Positions 1 to 5,861 of a stretch of DNA of 11,813 bases are shown here, one piece after another. The notes under the pieces are model-generated. The model was not told the origin of the DNA. It did not search any database and saw nothing but the letters and a program-made list of their open reading frames with translations. Position 1 is the stretch's first letter, and every line of letters begins with the position of its first letter. The DNA is from Desulfoprunum sp. GTDB taxonomy: Bacteria > Desulfobacterota > Desulfobulbia > Desulfobulbales > Desulfocapsaceae. Location of the stretch: NCBI GenBank assembly GCA_030696435.1, contig JAUYSF010000238.1, positions 1-11,813 on the forward strand, in the 5' to 3' direction. The translations under genes were made by a program, and so were the position numbers.

Positions 1-174
1 TTTGGTTCGTTTGGCTGGAGTGGTGAAGCGGCCGAGCGGATTTTCAATACCATGAAAATCATATACGGTATGGATATGGTCAGCTCACCGCTGATGTTGA
101 AATTTAGTTCGATTGATGGAGGAACCAAGGTAGCCCAGGCCTATGGCAAGGAACTGGCTGGCAAGGCTGCATAA
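1..174 (+). CDS. Flavodoxin-domain protein, C-terminal 57 residues (5' end outside window)
   Basis: Frame 1 is open from the window edge to a TAA at 172-174. The visible segment begins with GSFGWSGEA (residues 2-10). This is the glycine/tryptophan loop near the C-terminus of flavodoxin-like FMN-binding domains, as in flavodiiron (FprA-type) proteins and related flavodoxins. About 50 residues follow it and end in an amphipathic helix with a lysine-rich tail, which is the usual distance to the end of such a domain. The protein would be cytoplasmic and would carry electrons through FMN, or reduce O2 or NO if it is a complete flavodiiron protein. The catalytic part is not visible, so these options cannot be separated. 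It is co-directional with the small + strand genes, but 267 nt lie between it and the next gene. Confidence 0.7.
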   Translation, partial: FGSFGWSGEAAERIFNTMKIIYGMDMVSSPLMLKFSSIDGGTKVAQAYGKELAGKAA

Positions 175-207
175 GGGATACTGACCGACTTCATGGTGGG
201 GCCGATC

Positions 208-232
208 TGCCTTTGGCGTTGACTGGTAATGG
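208..232 (+). repeat. 25-bp direct repeat, copy 1
   Basis: This copy begins tgcctttggcgttg and ends ctggtaatgg. It matches 1134-1158 at 24 of 25 positions; the single difference is a here and c in the other copy. It sits 33 nt after the flavodoxin-domain stop codon and is followed by a purine-rich stretch that loosely resembles the ribosome binding site region after copy 2. The two copies bracket the A+T-rich gene at 442-1110. Confidence 0.85.
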
Positions 233-400
233 AGAGAAAACAGAGTCACAAAAATATTTAACGAGTTTATTTATGAATACATACAGTTATACATTCAAGC
301 CGCTGCATCACCTCTTGAGGGCTTGCGACACAACTAAAAACAATCGGAGCCACCTCTGACCACTGCTGAGCTTCTAGGCCACCATATTTAAAAACAGTCG

Positions 401-428
401 GGATACGTAAGGTGTACCTGGATTATCC
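401..428 (+). promoter_or_regulatory. Interrupted dyad upstream of the membrane-protein gene
   Basis: Outer arms GGATA (401-405) and TATCC (424-428) enclose a second short dyad AGGT-GT-ACCT (410-419). It lies just upstream of the TTG start at 442 and could be an operator or an RNA hairpin. The arms are only 4-5 bp and not contiguous, so chance is a real possibility. The rest of 175-441 holds no gene or clear promoter that I can see, apart from the repeat at 208-232. Confidence 0.25.
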
Positions 429-441
429 GTAAGGGCTTATA

Positions 442-1110
442 TTGTTGAAAATACACGTTATATTAATCAGTTATATAAAAAATATACTTTTATCGAGAAA
501 GTCACCAGTCAATAGATATATTTTTAATATTCTAGATTCAATTCTGAGTTCAATTGTAATAATTGGATTCGTAGTTTTAATATTTTCTGTAATTTTTCAA
601 TTATGCAAAGCATTGTGGAATACTTATCTTTATACAAATATTGGACAAAATTATTCAGTTCTGAACCCCGAGAGTGTACAAATTGTTTCTGATATTTTTA
701 GTCCTCAAGTCGGTATTCTTTCATTAACAATCACGTTTTATTCATTCACTGTTTGTTCTTGCGTTGGTGTTATTTTTCAATTTTTCCACATTATACGAAA
801 TGCATATTCTCCAAGAAGTATTATTGAGCAATTACTTATATTTGGATTGTCGATTTCCTTTGTTGTGGCTTTTTTGCTTTACCAACTACACATTGCGCCA
901 TCCATTATTGTAGGGTTCGTTTGGGCTGTATTTCCGACTCTGAGTCTATTTGCTAATTGCTTCCGACTATCCGAATGCCTAATACCAGAAATTGGAGAAA
1001 TATTATTTGCTATTGTTTCTCAGTCAAAAAAAATTATCAAGCATTGGCCGGAAGTTAGAAATAGAATTTTGAAAAAACTCTATAGAACAACAGATAGCAA
1101 GACTCAGTAA
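442..1110 (+). CDS. A+T-rich integral membrane protein of unknown function, four predicted helices
   Basis: I do not recognise this 222-residue protein. Hydrophobic segments at about residues 35-57, 90-116, 129-148 and 152-173 suggest four transmembrane helices. A basic N-terminal stretch and a strongly basic C-terminal tail (about 196-222) probably face the cytoplasm. No catalytic or binding motif is visible. The start is a TTG at 442 preceded by AAGGG at 431-435 with 6-nt spacing; an adjacent TTG at 445 is equally possible. The gene is much richer in A+T than every other gene in the window and uses many ATA, TTA and AAT codons, which points to a foreign origin. It is bracketed by the 25-bp direct repeat. 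It could be an orphan cargo gene or part of a larger unseen system. The coding call rests on an uninterrupted frame with a coherent membrane pattern. Confidence 0.7.
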   Translation: MLKIHVILISYIKNILLSRKSPVNRYIFNILDSILSSIVIIGFVVLIFSVIFQLCKALWNTYLYTNIGQNYSVLNPESVQIVSDIFSPQVGILSLTITFYSFTVCSCVGVIFQFFHIIRNAYSPRSIIEQLLIFGLSISFVVAFLLYQLHIAPSIIVGFVWAVFPTLSLFANCFRLSECLIPEIGEILFAIVSQSKKIIKHWPEVRNRILKKLYRTTDSKTQ

Positions 1111-1133
1111 TTACAAATGTAACAGGTCAGGCT

Positions 1134-1158
1134 TGCCTTTGGCGTTGCCTGGTAATGG
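1134..1158 (+). repeat. 25-bp direct repeat, copy 2
   Basis: This is the second copy of the sequence at 208-232, with one mismatch. It ends 6 nt before the AAGGAG ribosome binding site of the secreted-protein gene starting at 1176, so it is part of that gene's leader. The distance between copy starts is 926 bp. Insertion of a roughly 0.9-kb segment with duplication of leader sequence would explain the arrangement, as would local duplication of the leader. Confidence 0.85.
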
Positions 1159-1164
1159 CGGAAA

Positions 1165-1170
1165 AAGGAG
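1165..1170 (+). promoter_or_regulatory. Ribosome binding site AAGGAG deciding the start at 1176
   Basis: AAGGAG lies 5 nt before the ATG at 1176. A longer open frame begins at an ATG at 1155, but that start would put this strong site inside the coding sequence and would place seven extra residues before a clean signal peptide. Confidence 0.8.
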
Positions 1171-1175
1171 CAACT

Positions 1176-1595
1176 ATGATTGGTCTGTGGCGCTCATTTA
1201 TGTATGGTTTGATCGCAATTATTTCTTTGATTATTGTTGCCATCGGACCTGCTGCTGCGGGAGAAATCGGTAAGCATAATGATCTTGCCAGTTGGCAAAC
1301 CTATGCAAATACAGACGCCAATTTCACATTTAGGTATCCAAAGGATTGGGAAATCGCAGATGATGATTTCTATGAAACTGCCGGCGGTGCCATAGCAAAT
1401 CAAAGGTCGGTTACATTACAAACGATCGGCGGAGATAAAGATTCAGATAATTGGATTAGGATTAATCAGCGCCAATTCGATGACAGCGATGGTATTTGTA
1501 AAGAGGTTGGTGAAGAGAAAATCTGCACCTATAGCACTGATCCGGATGTATTAGATATTTTAAATAAAATTGTATCCAGCTTTATACTGAAGTAA
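1176..1595 (+). CDS. Small secreted protein with a PsbP-like segment
   Basis: The 139-residue product begins with a typical Sec signal peptide: a short charged/polar start, a hydrophobic core at about residues 9-24, and a likely cleavage after the alanines near residue 28. The mature part is about 110 residues. It contains FTFRYPKDWEI (about 50-60), the pattern that opens many PsbP/DcrB-like folds (aromatic-rich strand, then YP.dW). Two cysteines, at about 108 and 117, could form a disulfide after export. No enzyme motif is visible. The start was chosen from AAGGAG at 1165-1170. The gene is followed 56 nt later by another secreted-protein gene in the same direction. The fold assignment rests on one motif and is tentative; export is well supported. 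A periplasmic or surface accessory role is an inference only. Confidence 0.75.
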   Translation: MIGLWRSFMYGLIAIISLIIVAIGPAAAGEIGKHNDLASWQTYANTDANFTFRYPKDWEIADDDFYETAGGAIANQRSVTLQTIGGDKDSDNWIRINQRQFDDSDGICKEVGEEKICTYSTDPDVLDILNKIVSSFILK

Positions 1596-1651
1596 CCTCA
1601 AGAAGGGACCGCCCTGAATGGGGCTATTATTATTCTCCTAAGGAGCACCGC

Positions 1652-2068
1652 ATGAATATTGCTCGTTTACTGTCCAAGACCATGCCCACGGTTTTGGCCG
1701 TGCTGGTTGTCTGTCTTTTCATAAGCCCGATGGTCCGGGCCAAAGAGATGAAATCCATCAATTTTGCTCCGGGGGCCAACAGCGCCAGTGTTAAGGGCGA
1801 GATCCAGGGCATGGATCGTGACACCTACCCGATAACCGCAAAGGCTGGCCAGACAATGAGCGTTTCTGTTAAGAATAAGCTGAAGCTGGTTCTTTTCCAC
1901 ATTCAAATGCCGGGCACAGAGGTAAAGTACCTGCCTAAGGCGGGGGAGGAAGACGACGCCACCGAGTGGAAAGGCGTCTTGCCCGTCAGCGGCACCTACA
2001 CCATCATTGTGGGTGCAATGAGAGGGGACGATTCCACGTATACGCTGGACGTACAGATAACCAAATGA
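1652..2068 (+). CDS. Periplasmic PliG-like inhibitor of g-type lysozyme (probable)
   Basis: The 138-residue product has a signal peptide with a hydrophobic core at about 12-26 and probable cleavage after VRA at residue 30. The mature part resembles the PliG family of goose-type lysozyme inhibitors: INFAPGANSA (36-45), GEIQGMDRDTY (49-59), AKAGQTMSVSV (63-73), a tryptophan at 106, LPVSGTY (110-116), an arginine in the late loop, and a final Y.lDvQI.K strand. Family members are small beta-sandwich proteins that block the lysozyme active site in the periplasm and so protect peptidoglycan. Residue-level contacts cannot be confirmed by eye. The ribosome binding site AAGGAG at 1640-1645 is 6 nt before the ATG. 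It sits between two other secreted-protein genes. It could instead belong to a broader pre-peptidase C-terminal-like beta-sandwich family without inhibitor activity. Confidence 0.72.
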   Translation: MNIARLLSKTMPTVLAVLVVCLFISPMVRAKEMKSINFAPGANSASVKGEIQGMDRDTYPITAKAGQTMSVSVKNKLKLVLFHIQMPGTEVKYLPKAGEEDDATEWKGVLPVSGTYTIIVGAMRGDDSTYTLDVQITK

Positions 2069-2150
2069 CCGACACGAAACTGGCGCGCGTGGGGAAGAGG
2101 GACGCGGTAGGCGCGGCCCCTTTCATAGTGGAGCCGAGAGAGAAGATTTT

Positions 2151-2567
2151 ATGAACAGACTTTTGCAACCTGGTTTGATTCTAGTTTTGGTTCTGGTACT
2201 GGCAGGTGCGGTGGGGGCCGCAGGTCCAACCAAAGACGAATGCGCTCTGGCTGGCATCAAAAGCCCCGAGCAACTCACCGCATTTGTCAAAAACTTGCAG
2301 AAAGTTATAAAGAACGGTGACAAGGCCGCTGTGGCCGCCATGGTCAATTACCCCATCGAGGTGGAGTTGAACGGGGCTTCGGTCAGCATCGAGGAGAAGA
2401 CCGCTTTCATCCAGAACTACGAAGCTATCTTGACAAAAGAAGTTCAGACCTCGGTGCTGGAGGCGAATGTGGACGATATTTTCGTGAATCGTAGAGGGGC
2501 CTATCTTGATTTCTTGGAAATGACAGTCGAGGGAGATGAATTGGGCATCAAAGCCATCAACAAATAG
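2151..2567 (+). CDS. Small secreted protein of unknown function, possibly NTF2-like
   Basis: The 138-residue product has a leucine/valine-rich signal peptide (about residues 8-22) with cleavage near the alanines at 23-24. The mature part has two helices (about 38-65) with the segment LQKVIKNGDKAAVAAMVNYPIEV. A helix-NGDK-helix-YP-strand order of this kind is common in NTF2-like or DUF4440-like exported proteins; a second helix-rich part (81-100) and a strand near FVNRRGAYLDF (111-121) follow. No catalytic residues are evident and the fold is a guess. One cysteine remains in the mature part (31). A purine-rich stretch at 2137-2145 serves as a weak ribosome binding site. It is the last + strand gene and converges on pyruvate kinase with 143 nt between stops, in which I see no convincing terminator. 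Confidence 0.72.
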   Translation: MNRLLQPGLILVLVLVLAGAVGAAGPTKDECALAGIKSPEQLTAFVKNLQKVIKNGDKAAVAAMVNYPIEVELNGASVSIEEKTAFIQNYEAILTKEVQTSVLEANVDDIFVNRRGAYLDFLEMTVEGDELGIKAINK

Positions 2568-2710
2568 CGCTGCGCCTTCATGCCTCAATTTTAACAAAGC
2601 AATGGACCAGATAAACCGGTGATTTCAACGTAACCGGACACTGCTGTATCCGACCAGAACGCCTGGCCTGAATGAATGGGTTCGTCACCCGCCATCCCTC
2701 ATCCTCATTA

Positions 2711-4135
2711 CTACTCTGCCACGACAATTTTCATGACATTGGCGCCGCCATGGACCCCCGGGTGATCCCCTTTGGTCAGGATTACATAGTCGCCGCGTTG
2801 CACCAGGCCACGATCAATAAGCAGGGCGATGGCCATGGCCTGGATATCGCCCGCATCGCTGGCATCGATCTCTACGGCAATGGGAAAAACGTTGCGAAAA
2901 AGGGTCATTCTGCCTAAGGCAATCGGTTGATTGCTCAGGCCGTATATCGGCGTGGCCGTCCGGATTCGAGACATCCACAGGGGCGTAGTGCCCGAAGCAG
3001 TGATTGCGGCGATGGCCTTGATATTCATATGATTGGCGGCATACATGGCGGTCATGGCAATCACCTCATCGACCCGCTCAAAGGAGTGATTGATGCGGTG
3101 GCCGGACCGGCACATCGCCGGTTGCTTTTCCACCGCCATGCACACCCGATGCACGGCGGTCACCACTGCTGCCGGATATTCTCCCACCGCAGTCTCTGCC
3201 GAAAGCATCACCGCATCGGTGCCGTCCAAAACAGCATTGGCAACATCGGAGACCTCCGCCCGGGTGGGAACGGTGCTGTGGATCATCGACTCCATCATCT
3301 GGGTGGCGGTGATAACCGGTTTGTTCAGTTCACCGGCCAGACGAATAATCTGTTTCTGGATGGCAGGCACCTCGGCATCACCGATTTCCACCGCCAAATC
3401 TCCCCGGGCCACCATCACCCCGTCTGCGGCTTCGATAATCTCGTGAATATTCACTACCGCTTCTGCCCGCTCGATCTTGGCGATAATTCCTGCCGTGCCA
3501 CCGGCTTCGGCCAGCAACCTCCGGGCCTCAAGGATGTCATCGGCACCGCGGGGAAAGGAGATGGCCACATAATCGACCTGCAGCGCCGCAGCATCCTGTA
3601 TATCCTGGCGATCCTTGGCGGTTAAGGCCCGGGCCGAAAGTCCGCCGCCCTTGAGATTTATGCCCTTGTTGTCGGAGAGCCTGCCGCCGACCAGCACCTC
3701 AGTCTCAATCCTTGCGCCGCTTACCTTTTTGACCTGCAGTGCAATCCGGCCGTCATCCAGCAGGAGGATATTGCCGGCCAGGACGTCCCTTGCCAAATCG
3801 GGGTATTCCGAGCCGACCTCCAGCGAAGTTCCGGCCGATAACGGAATTTCCGTATCAATGGCAAAGCAGCTACCCGCATCGAGCAACACACTGCCCTCGG
3901 CAAATTTTGCGATTCTGATTTTCGGCCCTTGAAGATCGACCAGGATGCCGACTTGCCGTCCAAGTCGCACTGCACATGCGCGTACAGCTTCAATGCGCCG
4001 GCGATGCAACGCAACATTGCCGTGGGAGAAATTGACCCGGACCACATCCACCCCGGCCTGCACCATCATATCGAGGGTTTCCGGGCTATCTGTAGCTGGA
4101 CCTAAGGTTGCCACGATTTTTGTTCGTCTGATCAT
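2711..4135 (-). CDS. pyk: Pyruvate kinase, PykA type
   Basis: This cytoplasmic enzyme makes pyruvate and ATP from phosphoenolpyruvate and ADP, the last step of glycolysis. The 474-residue length matches the PykA type (about 480). Visible landmarks in order are RTKIVATLGPA (4-14), substrate arginine R33 with NFSHG (35-39), DLQGPKIR (67-74), the B domain with NKGINLKGGGLS (156-167), IAKIE with the catalytic lysine (218-222), MVARGDLAVE (241-250) with the metal and phosphate loop, ITATQMMES (275-283), and PTRAEVSDVANAVLDGTDAVML (290-311). The usual glycine in GDLGVE is alanine here. The C-terminal domain is complete. The ATG at 4135 has a weak leader: AGGA at 4145-4148, and AAGGG too close at 4139-4143. 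A small dyad CTGT-AA-ACAG (4147-4156) and a large hairpin lie just upstream. The same strand carries gap and dhaKL, so it probably completes the triose-to-pyruvate route. Confidence 0.97.
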   Translation of the reverse strand: MIRRTKIVATLGPATDSPETLDMMVQAGVDVVRVNFSHGNVALHRRRIEAVRACAVRLGRQVGILVDLQGPKIRIAKFAEGSVLLDAGSCFAIDTEIPLSAGTSLEVGSEYPDLARDVLAGNILLLDDGRIALQVKKVSGARIETEVLVGGRLSDNKGINLKGGGLSARALTAKDRQDIQDAAALQVDYVAISFPRGADDILEARRLLAEAGGTAGIIAKIERAEAVVNIHEIIEAADGVMVARGDLAVEIGDAEVPAIQKQIIRLAGELNKPVITATQMMESMIHSTVPTRAEVSDVANAVLDGTDAVMLSAETAVGEYPAAVVTAVHRVCMAVEKQPAMCRSGHRINHSFERVDEVIAMTAMYAANHMNIKAIAAITASGTTPLWMSRIRTATPIYGLSNQPIALGRMTLFRNVFPIAVEIDASDAGDIQAMAIALLIDRGLVQRGDYVILTKGDHPGVHGGANVMKIVVAE

Positions 4136-4162
4136 ATGCCCTTATCCTGTAAACAGAACGCC

Positions 4163-4215
4163 AAGGGTAACTTGCCGCGCAGCGCCGCCGAGCTTCTCGC
4201 GGTCAAGTGACCCTT
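4163..4215. repeat. Long imperfect hairpin in the pyk leader
   Basis: The left arm (4163-4179) and right arm (4198-4215) pair over 17 positions with one mismatch and one bulged base; the loop is 18 nt. On the + strand the right arm runs into TTTT and then another T-run at 4226-4231, which resembles an intrinsic terminator for + strand transcription, although no + strand gene ends nearby. On the - strand the hairpin lies between the DUF3795 stop and the pyk start and is followed by a mixed sequence with few Ts. It could be an attenuator, an RNA-stability element, or a barrier to antisense transcription into DUF3795. Confidence 0.6.
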
Positions 4216-4242
4216 TTGTTAGCGCTTTTTTATATTCAGTTT

Positions 4243-4259
4243 TTGCGCTTTCAGCGCAA
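4243..4259. repeat. Short inverted repeat spanning the DUF3795 stop codon
   Basis: TTGCGC (4243-4248) and GCGCAA (4254-4259) flank a 5-nt loop that contains the stop codon of the DUF3795 gene (4251-4253). The stem is only 6 bp. On the - strand it is followed by As rather than Ts, so it is not a canonical terminator for that gene. Confidence 0.35.
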
Positions 4260-4577
4260 TGCCTCTAAAGCAGCACCTATTTGAGGGGCCCGCTGAATGA
4301 AATCTTCTAATATCTTACATTTATACATGCTGCAAGCGGCACAATGTGGAGTATTTTTTTCTATATTGCATTTTCTTATTTCGCATATTTTTTCTGTGAA
4401 AAAAAACTTAATCCCTTCAGCTTTGCAACCCGTACAATTGATTTGTTCTGGTTTAATATCAGTGCTGTACTGAGCAGACCATTTTGCAGCTACTTCAGCC
4501 CGTTTCAAGTCGTCATTTTCTCGCGTAGCTATAAACCCTTCACATTTTGAGCAATCCATTCCACAATGAGCTATCAT
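4251..4577 (-). CDS. DUF3795 family cysteine-rich protein
   Basis: The 108-residue cytoplasmic protein has ten cysteines. It opens with [15 protein letters not shown] (Cys5, 9, 12), the start pattern of DUF3795 proteins, and continues with INCTGC (48, 51), two cysteines at 65 and 70, and [10 protein letters not shown] (79, 82, 87). The spacing suggests two metal sites, zinc or iron-sulfur; the family's role is not known to me. The start is the ATG at 4577, 9 nt after AAGGAG (4587-4592). An upstream in-frame TTG at 4586 directly abuts that site and is unlikely. It lies 278 nt downstream of gap and 115 nt upstream of pyk, on the same strand. It may be transcribed separately from gap because of the repeat-rich gap. 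A link to sugar metabolism cannot be read from the sequence. Confidence 0.88.
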   Translation of the reverse strand: MIAHCGMDCSKCEGFIATRENDDLKRAEVAAKWSAQYSTDIKPEQINCTGCKAEGIKFFFTEKICEIRKCNIEKNTPHCAACSMYKCKILEDFIQRAPQIGAALEALR

Positions 4578-4586
4578 TACTTGCAA

Positions 4587-4592
4587 CTCCTT
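4587..4592 (-). promoter_or_regulatory. Ribosome binding site AAGGAG of the DUF3795 gene
   Basis: CTCCTT on the + strand reads AAGGAG on the - strand. Its distance of 9 nt to the ATG at 4577 fits initiation there; the TTG at 4586 immediately follows the site and is too close. Confidence 0.7.
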
Positions 4593-4639
4593 TCTTGTGA
4601 TAGTTTCCTGTAACTGTTCAGTTTGTTGTCATTGAATCC

Positions 4640-4691
4640 ATCGCTATCGCTATCGCTATCGCTATCGCTATCGCTATCGCTATCGCTATCG
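4640..4691. repeat. Hexanucleotide tandem array (ATCGCT) about 8.7 copies
   Basis: Eight perfect ATCGCT units (4640-4687) are followed by a partial ATCG. On the - strand the unit reads AGCGAT. It lies between gap and DUF3795, in the untranslated leader or promoter region of the latter, so a change in copy number would not alter any protein. The 278-nt stretch 4578-4855 contains this array, the inverted repeat below and no gene that I can support. Confidence 0.97.
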
Positions 4692-4697
4692 AAATCG
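4682..4697 (+). repeat. Inverted repeat, left arm (16 bp)
   Basis: The sequence atcgctatcgaaatcg, which includes the end of the hexanucleotide array, is the exact reverse complement of 4790-4805. The two arms are separated by 92 nt. Confidence 0.93.
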
Positions 4698-4777
4698 GAT
4701 TGAGTCTTCCGCTGCAGTGAATTCTGAGTCGCAGTTGCACTTTCCCTGAAACTGCTATGATTTTTGCGAACTCGATT

Positions 4778-4805
4778 CGATTTCGATCCCGATTTCGATA
4801 GCGAT
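4778..4805 (-). repeat. Inverted repeat, right arm, with a doubled CGATTTCGAT unit
   Basis: The arm cgatttcgatagcgat (4790-4805) pairs perfectly with 4682-4697. Just before it, cgatttcgat occurs once more at 4778-4787, so the same 10-mer is repeated with a 2-bp gap. In a read-through transcript from gap the arms could fold into a 16-bp stem downstream of the gap stop codon. Confidence 0.9.
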
Positions 4806-4855
4806 TTAATTCGCTGAATAGTTACGATTTGGAATTGTAAATAACAGAACCGAAC

Positions 4856-5860
4856 CTACAACAATTGCTTGCCGATCATCGCCGCCAACTCCACCATCCG
4901 CGTGGAGTACCCGGTTTCATTGTCATACCATGCCAGCACCTTGACCATATTGCCAACCACCTGGGTCATCGGACCATCGACCACTGAACTGAGCGGGCAA
5001 CCATTGAAGTCCGTGGAGACCAGCGGCAGCTCGCTGAATCCCATAATACCTCTCAAGTCGCCAAAAGAAGCCTCTTTGAGGGCTGCATTGACCTCGGACG
5101 GCGTTACCGTTCTCCCCAGGGCCGCGACGAAATCCACCAGGGAGACATTGGGAGTAGGCACCCGAATGGCCAGACCGTTCAGCTTGCCGGCGAGTTCCGG
5201 CAGCACCAGCGCCACGGCTTGGGCTGCGCCGGTACTGGTAGGGATCATCGAGAGGGCGGCAGCCCTGGCGCGGCGCAGGTCCTTATGGGGAAAATCGAGC
5301 AGTCGCTGATCTCCGGTGTAGGAATGAATGGTGGTCATCAGACCGGTTTGAATGCTGAAATTTTCATCCAGCACCTTGGCTACCGGTGCCAGACAATTGG
5401 TGGTGCAGGAAGCATTGGAGATTATATCGTGTTTCCGGGGATCATACTGGCTGTGATTGACACCCATGACAATGGTGGCATCCACATCGCCGGACGGAGC
5501 CGAGACAATCACCTTGCGGGCACCCGCAGCGAGGTGTTTGGCCGCGCTCTGTCGCTTGCTGAACAGCCCGGTACATTCGGCGACGATATCGACACCTTGT
5601 GACCGCCAGGGCAATTCCGCCGGATATTTTATACCGGTGACCGAAATGCGTTTGCCGCACACCTCTATCGCCCCTTCGTGCGCGGTAACCTCTACTTTCA
5701 GACGACCATGCACCGAGTCGAATTGCAGCAGGTGGGCGATGGTGGCCGGATCCATAAGATCGTTTATGGCGACGACCTCCACCTCGCACTGGTTGAGTGC
5801 CGCCCTGAGAAAGAGGCGGCCTATTCTGCCGAATCCATTGATCGCAATTTTATAACTCAT
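4856..5860 (-). CDS. gap: Glyceraldehyde-3-phosphate dehydrogenase, NAD-dependent type
   Basis: This cytoplasmic enzyme oxidises glyceraldehyde 3-phosphate with phosphate to 1,3-bisphosphoglycerate. The 334-residue chain is full length. The Rossmann start is INGFGRIGRL (7-16); Asp34 ends the second strand (AINDL) and favours NAD over NADP. The active-site cysteine is Cys152 in SNASCTTNCLAP, the base is His179 in TTIHSYTGDQ, and the anion loop is PHKDLRRARAAALSMIPTSTGAA (191-213). The C-terminus has WYDNETGYS (311-319). The ATG at 5860 was chosen because AAGGAG at 5867-5872 lies 6 nt before it; an in-frame ATG at 5878 would swallow this site and add six non-family residues. The start is 1 nt after the dhaL stop, and the ribosome binding site lies inside dhaL, so translation is probably coupled. 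This neighbour fits a route from dihydroxyacetone phosphate through triose isomerase, which is not in the window. Confidence 0.96.
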   Translation of the reverse strand: MSYKIAINGFGRIGRLFLRAALNQCEVEVVAINDLMDPATIAHLLQFDSVHGRLKVEVTAHEGAIEVCGKRISVTGIKYPAELPWRSQGVDIVAECTGLFSKRQSAAKHLAAGARKVIVSAPSGDVDATIVMGVNHSQYDPRKHDIISNASCTTNCLAPVAKVLDENFSIQTGLMTTIHSYTGDQRLLDFPHKDLRRARAAALSMIPTSTGAAQAVALVLPELAGKLNGLAIRVPTPNVSLVDFVAALGRTVTPSEVNAALKEASFGDLRGIMGFSELPLVSTDFNGCPLSSVVDGPMTQVVGNMVKVLAWYDNETGYSTRMVELAAMIGKQLL

Positions 5861-5861
5861 A

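Noticed and set aside
233..441. Possible integron attC site or mobile-element end beside the A+T-rich gene
   Set aside because: An ATTTAAC resembling an inverse core is present, but no matching GTTRRRY core with the required paired arms could be found.
1611..1634. Possible terminator after the gene ending at 1595
   Set aside because: GCCC and GGGC make a 4-bp stem and the following sequence alternates A and T rather than forming a T-run.
2069..2150. Possible regulatory hairpin before the gene at 2151
   Set aside because: Only a 5-bp CGCGT/ACGCG stem is visible in a G-rich stretch, which is expected by chance.
2616..2637. Possible terminator between the converging secreted-protein gene and pyk
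   Set aside because: CCGGT and ACCGG can pair for only 5 bp around a 12-nt loop, with just three Ts following on the - strand. That is too weak to annotate.
2927..3625. Long + strand open frame opposite pyk (232 codons)
   Set aside because: It lies entirely antisense to an unmistakable pyruvate kinase, is rich in His, Gly and Arg as expected from reading such a gene backwards, and has no supporting start context.
4640..4691. Possible CRISPR array
   Set aside because: Units are 6 bp, directly adjacent and without spacers, so it is a simple tandem repeat.
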